Shown here: piece by piece, positions 28,256-35,347 of the stretch
Position numbering within the stretch: position 1 is the first letter of the stretch
How the letters are laid out: every line of letters starts with the position of its first letter
Assembly: GCA_964623395.1 (NCBI GenBank)
Contig: CAZUSI010000001.1
Coordinates: 1 to 51,240 of the forward strand
Direction: 5' to 3'
From: JBDRZD01 sp964623395
Lineage (GTDB): Bacteria > Hydrothermota > Hydrothermia > Hydrothermales > Hydrothermaceae
Length of the DNA stretch: 51,240 nucleotides
The notes under the pieces: generated by a model
Database searches by the model: none
Told to the model about the DNA's origin: nothing
Seen by the model: only the letters and a program-made list of their open reading frames with translations
Made by a program: the position numbers and the translations under genes

Positions 28256-29079
28256 TGAATATTGAAAAACATATAAAAATATGGATTGAAGAAGATATAG
28301 GGAAAGGAGATATTACAACTGAGGGAGTTCTTGAAAAAGATTTTGAGGGTAAAGGAATTATTTATTCAAAGGAAGAAGGTGTTCTTGCAGGTGGTATTTT
28401 TTTACCTTATATACTTAAAAATTTTGGTAATTTCAAAATAAATTTTTTAAAAAAAGATGGTGAGGAATTTGAAAAGAATGAAGATTTAATAGAAATAGAG
28501 GGCTCTGCAAAGGGGATTTTAAAGTCAGAAAGGATTATTTTAAATCTTTTAATGAGGCTTTCAGGAATTGCAACAATTACAAGGAAATTTTTAAAAAAAA
28601 TAAACAATAATAATATTAAGATTCTTGATACAAGAAAAACAACGCCCGGTTTAAGAATTTTTGAAAAATATGCTGTTAAAATAGGGGGTGGTTTTAATCA
28701 TAGATTCTCATTAGATTCTGGTATCCTTATAAAAGATAATCATATTATATTTGCAGGTGGAATAAAAAATGCCCTTTTAAATATGAAAAAAAATAAACCA
28801 CCAGGAATGAAATTGGAAATTGAAGTTAAAAATTTAGAGGAGGCAAAAGAGGCAATAAAATATGGAGCAGAAATTTTACTTTGTGATAATATGGAAATTG
28901 AAGAGATTAAAAGGGTGATTGAAATTTCAAAAGGGAAATGTGAAATTGAGGTTTCAGGCGGTATAAATCTTGAAAATATAGAAAAATATAGGGAACTTAA
29001 GATAAATTATATTTCAATAGGTGCTTTAACCCATTCTTCAAAATGGATAGACCTTTCAATGAGGGTGTTAAAAATTTGA
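28255..29079 (+). CDS. nadC: Nicotinate-nucleotide pyrophosphorylase (carboxylating)
   Basis: Quinolinate phosphoribosyltransferase makes nicotinate mononucleotide from quinolinate and PRPP in de novo NAD synthesis. The 274-aa protein is of normal length. It shows the N-terminal EEDIGKGDITTEGV, the DTRKTTPGLR motif at 125-134, GGGFNHRFSLDSGILIKDNHI (about 144-164), LEIEVKNLEEA and the C-terminal EVSGGINLENI phosphate-binding loop. Its ATG shares one base with the SprA stop (taATG), so the two are coupled. NadE and its amidase subunit are further along in the same window. Confidence 0.97.
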   Translation: MNIEKHIKIWIEEDIGKGDITTEGVLEKDFEGKGIIYSKEEGVLAGGIFLPYILKNFGNFKINFLKKDGEEFEKNEDLIEIEGSAKGILKSERIILNLLMRLSGIATITRKFLKKINNNNIKILDTRKTTPGLRIFEKYAVKIGGGFNHRFSLDSGILIKDNHIIFAGGIKNALLNMKKNKPPGMKLEIEVKNLEEAKEAIKYGAEILLCDNMEIEEIKRVIEISKGKCEIEVSGGINLENIEKYRELKINYISIGALTHSSKWIDLSMRVLKI

Positions 29080-29086
29080 TTTCTAA

Positions 29087-29115
29087 TTGACAATTTTATT
29101 AAAATTTTGTATAAT
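29087..29115 (+). promoter_or_regulatory. Consensus promoter for the Cache-like membrane protein
   Basis: TTGACA at 29087-29092 and TATAAT at 29110-29115 are both perfect and the spacer is 17 bp. The ATG at 29124 is only 8 bases after the -10, so the transcript would be leaderless or nearly so. Confidence 0.85.
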
Positions 29116-29123
29116 TTAAAATT

Positions 29124-30065
29124 ATGAATAAATATAAAATTTTGATATTTTTATTTTGTTTAATCCTTTTAGGTGGTGTTCTTTTTTCAGTTTATTATTT
29201 CTATCCACAAAAAAAAGGTGAAACTCGTGGAGATGTTTTAAATCAATATAAGGCAATTGCAGAAAATTTCTCAGAAGTTTTAACAGATTTGGTAATTGAT
29301 GAAGATACCCAAGGTATAGTAAAAAAAATAAAAGATTTAGAAAAGGATGAAAAAATATCCTATCTTGTAGTTATAAATCCTGATGGAAAAATAATTGGTT
29401 CTTTAACAAAAAATCAAATGGGTAAAGATTTTTCCTCCTTTTATAATTTTGCCCTGCTTCAAAGTTTAAATTCTGTTATAAAAGAATTTGGTGATGTTAC
29501 AGATATTGGTGTTCCTGTAATTTTTAAAGGTGGTGAAAAGGATGTAAAAGTTGGTGAAATTCATCTTGGTTTAAAGGTTAAAGAAGAAGCTCCTTCTTTC
29601 CCTTTTGAATTTTTAATAAAAGTAGGAGGAGTTGGAATTGTATTGTTTATAATTGTTTTAATCCTTATTCAAACCCTCATTTTTTCAGATATTCAAAGAC
29701 AATTTGCAATTTATGAAAAAGAACACAGGGCTATTTTAAGTTTGGAAGAAGTTAAAAATGAAAGAGAAAAGGTAAAAAGGGAAATTGAAAAACTTAGAGA
29801 GGATAGAAAAAAAATTGAAGAAGAAATAGAAAGGGCAAAGGAAGAACTTATGCAAAAAAGAAAAGAGGTTGAAGAATCAGACATAGGGAAAATGGTTAGT
29901 GAACTTGAATATAAAAGGCTTGAACTCGAAAAAAGAATAGAAGAATTAAAGGAAGAAGAAAATAAATTAAAGGAATCAATAGAACTTAAAAAAATTGAAC
30001 AGGACGAGATTAAGAAAAGACTTGATGTTATAAGAGAAAAGATGAAAAGAATTATTGAAGGATAA
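29124..30065 (+). CDS. Cache-like membrane protein with cytoplasmic coiled coil
   Basis: This 313-aa protein has a membrane segment near 5-26, an extracytoplasmic domain of about 140 residues (YLVVINPDGKIIGSL and the VGEIHLGL segment resemble a Cache/PAS-like sensor fold), a second membrane segment near 166-187, and a long charged coiled coil to the C-terminus. No kinase, HAMP or methyl-accepting signature is seen, so it may be a sensor without a catalytic output or a structural protein. It has its own consensus promoter with no Shine-Dalgarno. Its 3' end overlaps the convergent FG-GAP gene by 14 bp. The Cache assignment is inferred from topology. Confidence 0.65.
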   Translation: MNKYKILIFLFCLILLGGVLFSVYYFYPQKKGETRGDVLNQYKAIAENFSEVLTDLVIDEDTQGIVKKIKDLEKDEKISYLVVINPDGKIIGSLTKNQMGKDFSSFYNFALLQSLNSVIKEFGDVTDIGVPVIFKGGEKDVKVGEIHLGLKVKEEAPSFPFEFLIKVGGVGIVLFIIVLILIQTLIFSDIQRQFAIYEKEHRAILSLEEVKNEREKVKREIEKLREDRKKIEEEIERAKEELMQKRKEVEESDIGKMVSELEYKRLELEKRIEELKEEENKLKESIELKKIEQDEIKKRLDVIREKMKRIIEG

Positions 30066-31596
30066 TAATTTTCCTTATTTTATCCTTCTCCTTTAAAAAT
30101 CCTATCTTTTTATTAAAATTTTTATTTTTCCTTCCACAAATATCAATTAAATCTTTATTTAAAGAATTTTTATTTAATAAAAGACAAATCCTTTTGATTT
30201 TTTCTTTTTCCTCTATATTTTGTAAATTTGATAAAAAATAAAAATTTCCCCTTGATTTTTCCCAATTTGTTATTGTAATATCATAACTTGAAGGAATTTT
30301 ATACTTTATTAAAAATGTGTCAAAATCAAAAGTTATATCTTTTTTTATTACTATCCATCCTGATTCGAGTGAATATGTATAAAGATTTCTTGGTAAAATA
30401 TAGTTTATTCCAGAATCAATTTTAACAATTTCTTCTATTTCACATAAATTTCTAAATTTAAAGGTATAAGTGGGTTCATTTATTCCTCTTATAAATGTAT
30501 CAATTCTTTGAATAAATATTTTATCAATTTCAGTAAATGTTACCTTTTCACATACAAGATGACTTGGATTTGGAGTTATCCATTGCCAATCCGGTGTATT
30601 ATGAAAAAATCCATTAAAATTTTCAAATATTACAAGCTCTTCCCACCATCCACCTGCTCCAATATCAAGGTCACCATCATAATCAATATCACATAAAGAA
30701 ACAGTTGAATAATAATGTTTTGAATTGTCAAGGATAAAATCTGGATTTGAATTTGGAAATCCATTATTATTTAAATAAATTTTTAAATTACTTGAATAAG
30801 GGGAAAGTTGTCCATTATTTGCAAATATTAAATCTGGAAAACCATTTCCATCAAGGTCTCCTACATCAACTTGAATTGAACCTTCTACATCAAGTGAAAT
30901 CCAAGATGGAATTGTTTCAAGAACACCAAAATTGTTATAAAATATTAAATTTTGTTGCCCATCACAGGCAACAATTAAGTCAAGCCAAAAATCTTTATTA
31001 ATATCGTAAAATAGAACATCATAGGCAAAATATTTATTTGCACTTTTCCAGAAAGGAAGAGAATCAAAATTTCCCTGATTATTTTTATAAATTTTTATAT
31101 GCTCTTTTCTTGAATAATATCTTTCACCACCAGCAATTGCAAGTTCTGAATAACCATCTCCATCTATATCCCCAAAATCACAGGAAAAATTATAGGTGCT
31201 GTCCTTTGATTTCCAAAAGGGATTTGGATTAGGAATTCCATTTAAATTTTTATAAATTAATACATTTCCAGGTGTACTAAATCCCCCAGGTCCAAGATAA
31301 TTACTGACAGCAAAGTCAATGTATCCATCATTATTAAAATCGTTTATTGATAAGTGTCCTGAATATTCATAATCATTTGAAAGCCAAGAAGGATTTACTT
31401 CAATTACTCCATTTATATTAAAATGGATTGCATTCCTTTCTCTTTCCATATCATTTCCATTTGAAACAACAAAATCCAAATACCCATCCTTATTTATATC
31501 GCAAAATCCTCCACCTGTTGAATAATATCCAGAGCATCCTTCCCAACTTGGAGAACTTCCATAAGGAATCAAAAGAAAAAACAAATAGATTTTCAT
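30052..31596 (-). CDS. Secreted FG-GAP/VCBS-repeat protein
   Basis: This exported protein of 514 aa has a signal peptide (MKIYLFFLLIPYGSS). Residues about 20-330 contain six or more FG-GAP/VCBS units with the Asp-rich loop (CDINKDGYLDFVVSNG, GDIDGDGYSELAIAGG, GDLDGNGFPDLIFANNG, CDIDYDGDLDIGAGGW), which predict a calcium-binding beta-propeller. The end (LIDICGRKNKNF, then KKIGFLKEKDKIRKIIILQ) resembles a degenerate T9SS sorting domain. A TATAAT on the minus strand at 31610-31605 lies 8 bases before the ATG. It is convergent with, and overlaps by 14 bp, the Cache-like gene. Role on the surface is unknown. Confidence 0.85.
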   Translation of the reverse strand: MKIYLFFLLIPYGSSPSWEGCSGYYSTGGGFCDINKDGYLDFVVSNGNDMERERNAIHFNINGVIEVNPSWLSNDYEYSGHLSINDFNNDGYIDFAVSNYLGPGGFSTPGNVLIYKNLNGIPNPNPFWKSKDSTYNFSCDFGDIDGDGYSELAIAGGERYYSRKEHIKIYKNNQGNFDSLPFWKSANKYFAYDVLFYDINKDFWLDLIVACDGQQNLIFYNNFGVLETIPSWISLDVEGSIQVDVGDLDGNGFPDLIFANNGQLSPYSSNLKIYLNNNGFPNSNPDFILDNSKHYYSTVSLCDIDYDGDLDIGAGGWWEELVIFENFNGFFHNTPDWQWITPNPSHLVCEKVTFTEIDKIFIQRIDTFIRGINEPTYTFKFRNLCEIEEIVKIDSGINYILPRNLYTYSLESGWIVIKKDITFDFDTFLIKYKIPSSYDITITNWEKSRGNFYFLSNLQNIEEKEKIKRICLLLNKNSLNKDLIDICGRKNKNFNKKIGFLKEKDKIRKIIILQ

Positions 31597-31604
31597 AATA
31601 ATTT

Positions 31605-31610
31605 ATTATA
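31605..31610 (-). promoter_or_regulatory. Candidate -10 for the FG-GAP gene
   Basis: Minus-strand TATAAT reads from 31610 to 31605, 8 bases before the ATG. No good -35 is present at 16-18 bp, so support is weak. It matches the leaderless spacing seen elsewhere in the window. Confidence 0.4.
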
Positions 31611-31648
31611 CATTATAATTTATTTTAAATGCTAATTGAAAAGAAGAT

Positions 31649-31689
31649 TTTATTTTCCAAAAGCTTTTTGAAATTTTAGAAAAATTATC
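31649..31689 (+). repeat. 41-bp contig-end copy, left
   Basis: These 41 bases end exactly where the N run begins and are identical to 31790-31830, which start exactly where the N run ends. This is what an unmerged contig overlap looks like. Confidence 0.9.
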
Positions 31690-31789
31690 NNNNNNNNNNN
31701 NNNNNNNNNNNNNNNNNNNNNNNNNNNNNNNNNNNNNNNNNNNNNNNNNNNNNNNNNNNNNNNNNNNNNNNNNNNNNNNNNNNNNNNNN
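31690..31789. other. 100-N scaffold gap
   Basis: Exactly 100 N bases, a conventional placeholder for unknown length. The matching 41-bp flanks suggest that the true gap is zero or negative. If the flanks are one locus, the intergenic region between the FG-GAP and HAD genes shrinks from 251 to about 110 bp. Confidence 0.95.
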
Positions 31790-31830
31790 TTTATTTTCCA
31801 AAAGCTTTTTGAAATTTTAGAAAAATTATC
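31790..31830 (+). repeat. 41-bp contig-end copy, right
   Basis: Identical to 31649-31689. It holds TTGAAA at 31809-31814, and TAAACT at 31833-31838 just past it could be a weak -10 for the HAD gene (ATG 9 bases later). Confidence 0.9.
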
Positions 31831-31847
31831 TTTAAACTTAAAAACTT

Positions 31848-32561
31848 ATGAAATTTAAGGTATTCAGTTTTGATTATTGGGATACAATAGTTCCAATAGA
31901 TGCTGAAAAGGTAAAAAGGATGAGAGATCAAAGAGCTTTTTATTTAAAAAATGTTTTTAAAGAATGGGGATATGATATTGATGAAGGTCTTATAAAATAT
32001 ATATCTCATGAAATATGGGAAATATATAAAAGTTATGATGAAAAAGTTGAAATAACGCTTGAAAAAATAGTTTCTGATATTTTAAAATCTTTAAAAATAG
32101 AAATTGATGAAGAAAGGGTTAAAAGGGTTGTTAAAATATATGAGGAATTTTTAATAAAAGCAGGATTTAATTTATCAAATGGAATTTATGAATTTCTTGA
32201 AAAGGCAAAAAAATTAAATAAAAAAATTATAATAATATCAAATACACCAGGAGCAAATGTTGAAAGAGAAATTTTGAAGAAAAATAAAATATATGATTTT
32301 TTTGATGCCTTTTATTTTTCAAAAGAAGTTGGAGTTAGAAAACCACATCCTGAAATATTTGAAAGAGCAATAAAAGATTTAAAGGTATCAAAGGAGGAAT
32401 TTGTTCATATAGGAGATAGACCAGAGCTTGATATAGTTGGTGCAAAAAATTCTGGTGTTTTTGGAATTTATTATAATCCAAGAGGATACAGTTATCCTGA
32501 AAATTATCCAAAGCCAGATTTTGAAATAAGAAATTTTTTTGAACTTGAAAAATTTTTATAG
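31848..32561 (+). CDS. HAD-superfamily hydrolase
   Basis: This 237-aa haloacid-dehalogenase-like phosphatase has motif I as FDYWDTIVP (nucleophile Asp and the second Asp), motif II IIIISNTPG, the lysine in VGVRKPHPEIF and motif IV HIGDRPELDIVGAKNSG. The cap is a helical bundle between motifs I and II, so it is a subclass-I HAD, probably a small-metabolite phosphatase with an unknown substrate. The ATG follows the contig junction by 18 bp, so its promoter may be affected by the gap. The next gene follows after 8 bp with a strong AGGAGG. Confidence 0.85.
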   Translation: MKFKVFSFDYWDTIVPIDAEKVKRMRDQRAFYLKNVFKEWGYDIDEGLIKYISHEIWEIYKSYDEKVEITLEKIVSDILKSLKIEIDEERVKRVVKIYEEFLIKAGFNLSNGIYEFLEKAKKLNKKIIIISNTPGANVEREILKKNKIYDFFDAFYFSKEVGVRKPHPEIFERAIKDLKVSKEEFVHIGDRPELDIVGAKNSGVFGIYYNPRGYSYPENYPKPDFEIRNFFELEKFL

Positions 32562-32569
32562 GAGGTTAA

Positions 32570-33571
32570 ATGAAAATTTTAATAATTTTCTTTTCACTTC
32601 TATTTTCAAAAAATCTTTTATTTAAAGGTGAGGAAAAATACATATCAAATCTAAAAAAACTTACAAAGGGTGGTGATAATGCAGAAGCATATTTCTCATG
32701 GGATGATAAATATCTTATATTTCAAAGCACAAAAAAGCCCTATAAATGTGATCAGATATTTATAATGGATATAAATGGAAAAAATAAAAAACTTGTATCA
32801 ACCGGTTATGGGAGAACAACTTGCTCCTATTTTTTACCCGATAATGAAAAAATAATATACTCTTCAACCCATCATCTTTCAAAAGAATGTCCAGAAGTTC
32901 CAAAGTTAAATTTAAAAAGATATTACTGGACAATCTTTGATTATGATATATATCTTGCAAAAAGAAATGGTGAAATAATTAAAAAACTTACATATAATCC
33001 TGAATATGATGCAGAAGGTATTGTTTCAAAAGATGGTAAAATAGTTTTTACATCTTTTAGAGATGGTGATATAGGAATATATATGATGGATACAATTGGA
33101 AATGTTAAAAAGATTATAAATGAATTTGGTTATGAAGGTGGTCCATGGTTTTCTCCTTTAGGTGATAAAATAGTTTTTAGGGCCTTTTATCCTGAAAATG
33201 AAGAAGAAAAGAAAACATATATTGAACTTATTGAAAAAAGGGTTGTATCACCACCATGGATGGAAATATTTATAATTGATACATCAGGTGAAAATTTAAG
33301 AAAAATTACAAATTTCAAAAAAATTTGTTTTGCACCTTCATGGCATCCATCAGGTGAATATATAATATTTTCTGCAAATCTTGAAAATCCATGGAATTTT
33401 GATTTATACATAATAAGACCTGATGGAGAAGGTCTTGAAAGGATTACTTATTATGAAGGTTTTGATTCATTTCCAATGTTTTCTCATGATGGTAAAAAAC
33501 TTGTATTCTGTTCGAATAGAGGAGGTAAAAAAGGGGAAACAAATGTATTTATTTGTGATTGGAAAAAATAA
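32570..33571 (+). CDS. TolB-like PD40 beta-propeller protein
   Basis: This 333-aa protein has a signal peptide (MKILIIFFSLLFS) and PD40-type blades: NAEAYFSWDDKYLIFQST, KEIIYSSTHH-like, YDAEGIVSKDGKIVFTSF, GGPWFSPLGDKIVFRAF, FAPSWHPSGEYIIFSA and DSFPMFSHDGKKLVFCSNR. The signature CDQIFIMDINGK followed by GRTTCSYFLP is typical of a widespread family of secreted TolB-like propellers. It should be periplasmic or exported; binding partner unknown. TolB proper also needs an N-terminal domain, which is absent. AGGAGG precedes the ATG by 6 nt. A promoter for the tRNAs overlaps its stop. Confidence 0.88.
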   Translation: MKILIIFFSLLFSKNLLFKGEEKYISNLKKLTKGGDNAEAYFSWDDKYLIFQSTKKPYKCDQIFIMDINGKNKKLVSTGYGRTTCSYFLPDNEKIIYSSTHHLSKECPEVPKLNLKRYYWTIFDYDIYLAKRNGEIIKKLTYNPEYDAEGIVSKDGKIVFTSFRDGDIGIYMMDTIGNVKKIINEFGYEGGPWFSPLGDKIVFRAFYPENEEEKKTYIELIEKRVVSPPWMEIFIIDTSGENLRKITNFKKICFAPSWHPSGEYIIFSANLENPWNFDLYIIRPDGEGLERITYYEGFDSFPMFSHDGKKLVFCSNRGGKKGETNVFICDWKK

Positions 33572-33588
33572 AAATTTTATGGTATAAT
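33559..33588 (+). promoter_or_regulatory. Promoter for the tRNA-Leu pair
   Basis: TTGGAA is at 33559-33564 and TATAAT at 33583-33588 with an 18-bp spacer. The first tRNA begins 12 bases after the -10, so the 5' leader would be about 6 nt. Confidence 0.6.
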
Positions 33589-33591
33589 TTT

Positions 33592-33626
33592 ATTCTTAAA
33601 GCCGGGGTGGCGGAATTGGCAGACGC
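33592..33626 (+). repeat. tRNA-Leu 5' duplicated segment, copy 1
   Basis: These 35 bases match 33684-33718 except for one position (33620 C, 33712 T). The match includes 9 bases upstream of each tRNA, so it is more than tRNA conservation. Confidence 0.85.
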
Positions 33627-33684
33627 ACATGGTTGAGGGCCATGCGGGTTTAAGCCCGTGCGGGTTCAAATCCCGCCCCCGGCA
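33601..33684 (+). tRNA. tRNA-Leu (GAG)
   Basis: A class II tRNA with a long variable arm. The acceptor stem is GCCGGGG (33601-33607) with CCCCGGC (33677-33683) and discriminator A. The anticodon stem ends in CATGG/CCATG and the loop TTGAGGG carries anticodon GAG at 33635-33637. The variable arm is a GC-rich hairpin (CGGG...CCCG). The T arm is complete. No CCA is encoded. The 3' discriminator base is shared with the start of the duplicated segment. Confidence 0.95.
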
Positions 33685-33718
33685 TTCTTAAAGCCGGGGT
33701 GGCGGAATTGGTAGACGC
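33684..33718 (+). repeat. tRNA-Leu 5' duplicated segment, copy 2
   Basis: Second copy of the 35-bp segment, 92 bp downstream of the first and overlapping the second tRNA's acceptor and D arm. Confidence 0.85.
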
Positions 33719-33778
33719 GGCGGATTCAAAATCCGCTGGAACAAAAATTCCATGCGGGTTCAAGTCCCGCCCCCGGTA
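33693..33778 (+). tRNA. tRNA-Leu (CAA)
   Basis: A class II tRNA with anticodon CAA at 33727-33729 in loop TTCAAAA, stem GCGGA/TCCGC. The variable arm is a TGGAA...TTCCA hairpin. The T arm GCGGG/CCCGC is perfect. The acceptor is GCCGGGG with CCCCGGT, so the first pair is G-U rather than G-C. The discriminator is A at 33778. No CCA is encoded. An open reading frame starts 8 nt later. Confidence 0.93.
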
Positions 33779-33786
33779 TAAAAAAT

Positions 33787-34599
33787 ATGATAGAATTTTT
33801 TGGTCTTTTATTTTTGGCTTTTTTATTTGAATTTATTGATTCTGCAATAGGGATGGGTTATGGAACATCTTTAACCCCAATTTTAATACTTTTTGGTTTT
33901 CCTGCATCAAAAATTGTTCCTTGCATTTTATTTTCAGAATTTATAGCAGGTATTCTTGCAGGAATTTTGCATCATAAATTTGGGAATGTAAATTTTGATT
34001 TTAGAAGGGATGAAAAAATAGTTTTAAAAAGGTTATCTGGTATTGGTTATGTTCCTCGTTCTTTTGATGCAAAAATAAGTTATTTTTTAATAATATTTGG
34101 AGTAATTGGAGCAGGAATTTCTTCTTTTCTTTCTTTAAATATTCCAAAAAAAATTGTAAATCTTTATATTTCTTTTATGGTTACAGGAATTGGCATTTAT
34201 ATTTTAATAAATTTAAAAAGAAAAATTTTATTTAGATGGAAAACATTTTTATTTGTTGCATTTTTAAGTGGATTTAATAAGGGAATTTCAGCAGGTGGTT
34301 ATGGACCTCTTGTTGCAGGTGGTCAAATTATTTCAGGTCGCCCTGCAAAAAGTTCAATAGGTGTAACTTCCCTTTCAGAAGGAATTGTAAGCTTTGTTTC
34401 AATATTGATCTATATAATATTTCAAAAGGGAATAGATTTTAAAATTGTATTACCACTTTTAATAGGTGCATCCCTTTCAACTCCATTCTCAGCAATCTTT
34501 GTTAAAAAAACACCTGAGAAAAATTTAAAAATTTTAATTGGAATAATAATTCTTTTTCTTGGTATATTAAATTTTATGAAATTCTTTAATCTCTTTTAA
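33787..34599 (+). CDS. TauE/SafE-family sulfite/sulfonate exporter
   Basis: This 270-aa integral membrane protein has about eight hydrophobic segments and the two inverted repeats typical of TauE/SafE permeases: MGYGTSLTPILILFGFPASKI in the first half and GGYGPLVAGGQIISGRPAKSSIG in the second. Members export or take up sulfur-containing organic anions; the substrate here is not known. The start ATG lies 8 nt after tRNA-Leu(CAA) with no Shine-Dalgarno in the gap, so the gene is probably co-transcribed with the tRNAs. It converges with comF. Confidence 0.88.
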   Translation: MIEFFGLLFLAFLFEFIDSAIGMGYGTSLTPILILFGFPASKIVPCILFSEFIAGILAGILHHKFGNVNFDFRRDEKIVLKRLSGIGYVPRSFDAKISYFLIIFGVIGAGISSFLSLNIPKKIVNLYISFMVTGIGIYILINLKRKILFRWKTFLFVAFLSGFNKGISAGGYGPLVAGGQIISGRPAKSSIGVTSLSEGIVSFVSILIYIIFQKGIDFKIVLPLLIGASLSTPFSAIFVKKTPEKNLKILIGIIILFLGILNFMKFFNLF

Positions 34600-34620
34600 A
34601 ATTGGGATACTTTCAATTTT
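34598..34620. terminator. Weak bidirectional hairpin between tauE-like and comF genes
   Basis: AAAATTG (34598-34604) and CAATTTT (34614-34620) form a 7-bp AT-rich stem with a 9-nt loop. The plus-strand side has only a short T run, so it is a weak terminator candidate. Confidence 0.3.
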
Positions 34621-34623
34621 CTT

Positions 34624-35310
34624 TCATGAAATTGCAATTACCAAAGCAAGTATTTTTTGAGCCCCATTTTCTTTTAAAATTTTTGAAATTTCATTTAAAG
34701 TTGCCCCTGTTGTTAAAATATCATCAAATAATATAACCCTTTTATTTTTAAAATCAAAATCCCTTTTAAATATTCCTTTTACATTTTCAATCCTTTTATT
34801 TTCATCCTTTATTTTTGCCTGTGGCTTATTATATTTAATTCTATAAATTAAATTTTTCATATAAGGCAAATTTAACCTTTTTGAAATTTCCTTACAAAAT
34901 ATTTCATTTTGGTCAAATCCCCTTTCTCTTTTCCTTGCAGGATGCAATGGAACAGATATTATAAGGTCATATTCCCCATTAAGATTTTTTATTTTATTAA
35001 TTAAAAAAGGTAGAATAATTTTTGACAATTTCTCCATCCTTTTGTATTTATAATTATGGATTAAATCAAGAATTTTCCCTCTATAATGAAAAATTCCAAG
35101 TATTTCATCAAATTCAAAATTATTTTTACATTTATGATTGTATTTCTTTTCCCTTCCACAAATTTTGCAGAAGGGCTCTTTAATTAAAAGGGAAGCAATT
35201 TCTTCAAAGCATTCATCACATATAATTTTATTTTTTTGAATTTCCTTTTCACACAGAGGGCAAATATAAGGAAAGAAAAAATTGAATATTTTTTCAAAAA
35301 AATTTTTCAC
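34624..35310 (-). CDS. ComF-family phosphoribosyltransferase-like protein
   Basis: This 228-aa protein has an N-terminal zinc-ribbon-like region (CPLC, CDEC, CKIC) and a C-terminal phosphoribosyltransferase fold with the PRPP loop RVILFDDILTTGATLNE (about 191-207). ComF homologs work in DNA uptake or in PriA-linked replication restart. The start is GTG at 35310, 7 bases after a minus-strand TATAAT (35323-35318), which would make it nearly leaderless. The divergent hutI-type gene shares this promoter region, and its -10 is 12 bp away. No competence operon partner is visible. Confidence 0.92.
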   Translation of the reverse strand: MKNFFEKIFNFFFPYICPLCEKEIQKNKIICDECFEEIASLLIKEPFCKICGREKKYNHKCKNNFEFDEILGIFHYRGKILDLIHNYKYKRMEKLSKIILPFLINKIKNLNGEYDLIISVPLHPARKRERGFDQNEIFCKEISKRLNLPYMKNLIYRIKYNKPQAKIKDENKRIENVKGIFKRDFDFKNKRVILFDDILTTGATLNEISKILKENGAQKILALVIAIS

Positions 35311-35317
35311 TATTTAT

Positions 35318-35335
35318 ATTATAATCCTTTATAAT
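35318..35335. promoter_or_regulatory. Divergent promoter pair, comF (minus) and hutI (plus)
   Basis: On the minus strand TATAAT reads 35323-35318, 7 bases before the comF GTG. On the plus strand TATAAT is at 35330-35335, 12 bases before the hutI ATG. The -35 regions are weak in both directions. Each promoter lies in the other's -35 zone. Confidence 0.5.
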
Positions 35336-35347
35336 AATTTTCTCAAA

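Noticed and set aside
35282..35347. Upstream extension of hutI
   Set aside because: It would overlap the start of comF and the shared promoter; the HutI family begins close to the ATG at 35348.
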